Origin: Blastococcus sp.
GTDB taxonomy: Bacteria; Actinomycetota; Actinomycetes; Mycobacteriales; Geodermatophilaceae
Direction of reading: 5' to 3'
Assembly (NCBI GenBank): GCA_025963345.1
Contig: JAOPUS010000004.1
Location: 1-5,518, forward strand
Length of the DNA stretch: 5,518 nucleotides
Shown piece after piece: positions 4,635-5,518 of the stretch; the stretch's first letter is position 1; each line of letters opens with the position of its first letter. The position numbers and the translations under genes are program-made. Under the pieces are notes generated by a model that worked only from the letters and a program-made list of their open reading frames with translations, was not told where the DNA came from and ran no database searches.

Positions 4635-5518
4635 ATGTCCCCTCGCCGTCCTTCCGGACCGGCGACTCCGCGCCGCCCCGGTTCCCGCCGGCCGGCCGCG
4701 GGCCGCCCGGCCCGCCCCCTGCGCACCATGCTCGTCGGTGTCCTGACCGGTGCCGTCCTCGTCGGCGCAGCGACTCCCGCTCTCGCCGCACCCCCGCCGC
4801 CGCCCAACCCCACGGACAGCCAGATCGGTAGCGCGCGATCGGAGCAGGACGCCGCGGCCGCCGAGGTCGGCCGGATCGCCGGGCTGGTCGCCACCGCCGA
4901 GGCCGAGCTCGAGCGGGTCGGTGTCCAGGCCGAGGCCGCGGGCACCGCGTATCTGCTCGCCGAGGAGGCGCTGCAGCAGGCGCAGGAGCGCGCCGCCCAG
5001 ACGGCGACCGAACTGCAGGTCGCCGCTGCTGCTGTCGGCGCTGCCGAAGCGCGGATCGCGACGTTCTCCCACGACAGCTACATGAACGGATCGGCCCTGA
5101 GCACGACGGCCGCGCTGCTGGACGCGAGGGGACCCGGCGAGCTGATCCAGCGCGCGGCACTGATCGACTACGTCGCGGCCAACCAGATCGACGTCCTCGG
5201 CGCGCTCGAGGTGGCCAAGGTCGCCCAGGCCAACGCCGACTCCTCCGCCCGCGCGGCCCGTGACGAGATGGCCGTCGCCGAGGGCGCCGCGCAGGCAGCC
5301 AAGGAGCAGGCCGACGCGCAGTTGGCCGCCCAGCAGGGCGCCTACGAGCAGGTCGCCGCCCAGAAGGCCGCGTACGACCAGCAGCTGCAGGCCGCCCAGA
5401 TCCACCTGCTGGAGCTGCAGGGCGCCCGCAACGCCTACGACCAGTGGGTGGCCCAGCGGGCTGCCGAGGAGGCGGCCGCGCGGGCTGCCGCCGAGAAGGC
5501 GGCCCGGGATGCGGCCGC
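4635..5518 (+). CDS. secreted coiled-coil protein, probably the N-terminal part of an NlpC/P60 (C40) peptidoglycan hydrolase; runs off the right edge
   Basis: The frame is open from the ATG at 4635 to the window end: 294 codons plus two bases. Seen: a long basic head with nine Arg in residues 1-31, a hydrophobic core (32-46, MLVGVLTGAVLVGAA), an AxA cleavage site after ALA (49-51), a Pro-rich linker (53-59), a first Ala/Glu/Gln-rich coiled coil (about 62-143), a non-coiled segment FSHDSYMNGSALSTTAALLD (144-163), a GPGELIQRA segment (166-174), and a second coiled coil (about 186-294). This layout is that of RipA/RipC-like endopeptidases, where the coiled coil precedes a C-terminal NlpC/P60 domain that cuts peptide stems at division. 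That domain would lie beyond the edge, so the enzyme call is inference; a secreted coiled-coil protein is certain. The RR pairs lack the FLK part of a Tat motif, so Sec export is more likely. Confidence 0.75.
   Translation, partial: MSPRRPSGPATPRRPGSRRPAAGRPARPLRTMLVGVLTGAVLVGAATPALAAPPPPPNPTDSQIGSARSEQDAAAAEVGRIAGLVATAEAELERVGVQAEAAGTAYLLAEEALQQAQERAAQTATELQVAAAAVGAAEARIATFSHDSYMNGSALSTTAALLDARGPGELIQRAALIDYVAANQIDVLGALEVAKVAQANADSSARAARDEMAVAEGAAQAAKEQADAQLAAQQGAYEQVAAQKAAYDQQLQAAQIHLLELQGARNAYDQWVAQRAAEEAAARAAAEKAARDAA

Noticed and set aside
4635..4664. Twin-arginine export signal in the secreted protein
   Set aside because: RR pairs occur three times, but none is followed by the hydrophobic FLK-type residues of the Tat motif, and they lie far from the hydrophobic core.
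4521..5405. 294-codon Gly/Leu-rich minus-strand frame antisense to the secreted protein
   Set aside because: Its Gly/Leu/Arg pattern is the complement of Ala/Gln/Glu-rich coiled-coil codons; the plus strand has a ribosome-binding site, signal peptide and continuous coiled coil.
4910..5518. Repeated GCC/CAG/GAG codon runs as a DNA repeat array
   Set aside because: No fixed period or exact repeat unit; the pattern follows from Ala/Gln/Glu-rich coiled-coil coding sequence.

Overview
The window is very GC-rich with strong G/C at third codon positions. It carries two actinobacterial markers: the start of a DUF3073 protein and a valine dehydrogenase of the Streptomyces type. It is most likely chromosomal DNA of a high-GC actinomycete. 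The Pro-rich secreted NlpC/P60-type N-terminus resembles those I recall from Geodermatophilaceae (Blastococcus, Geodermatophilus, Modestobacter), but that family assignment is inference.

Layout. Minus strand, left side: the first 29 codons of a DUF3073 gene (1-87, running off the left edge), a 171-bp gap with a hairpin, a possible 33-residue membrane protein (259-360), and valine/branched-chain amino acid dehydrogenase vdh (363-1427). A 150-bp divergent intergenic region follows. Plus strand: a three-gene sugar-type ABC importer made of a lipoprotein binding protein (1578-2552), a permease (about 2549-3616) and a single-domain ATPase (3613-4422). After a GC-rich hairpin and a 212-bp intergenic region comes the 5' part of a secreted coiled-coil protein, probably an NlpC/P60 peptidoglycan hydrolase (from 4635, running off the right edge).

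How the genes fit together. Vdh starts valine, leucine and isoleucine catabolism. The ABC operon has the order and architecture of FrcBCA-like importers, with a single nucleotide-binding domain rather than the doubled RbsA type, so it forms a complete high-affinity uptake system. No sugar-catabolic gene or regulator lies in the window, so the substrate stays open. The secreted protein is an independent cell-wall unit.

The most unusual points are these. The permease frame has no ATG, GTG or TTG between the binding-protein stop and the first membrane helix; a CTG overlapping the stop (CTGA) is the best start. A stem-loop begins exactly at the binding-protein stop. An 11-bp-spaced imperfect direct repeat resembling an MtrA box lies upstream of the cell-wall gene. 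I see no mobile element, CRISPR array, RNA gene or clear new multi-gene system; this looks like ordinary chromosome with some interesting translation and regulation details.
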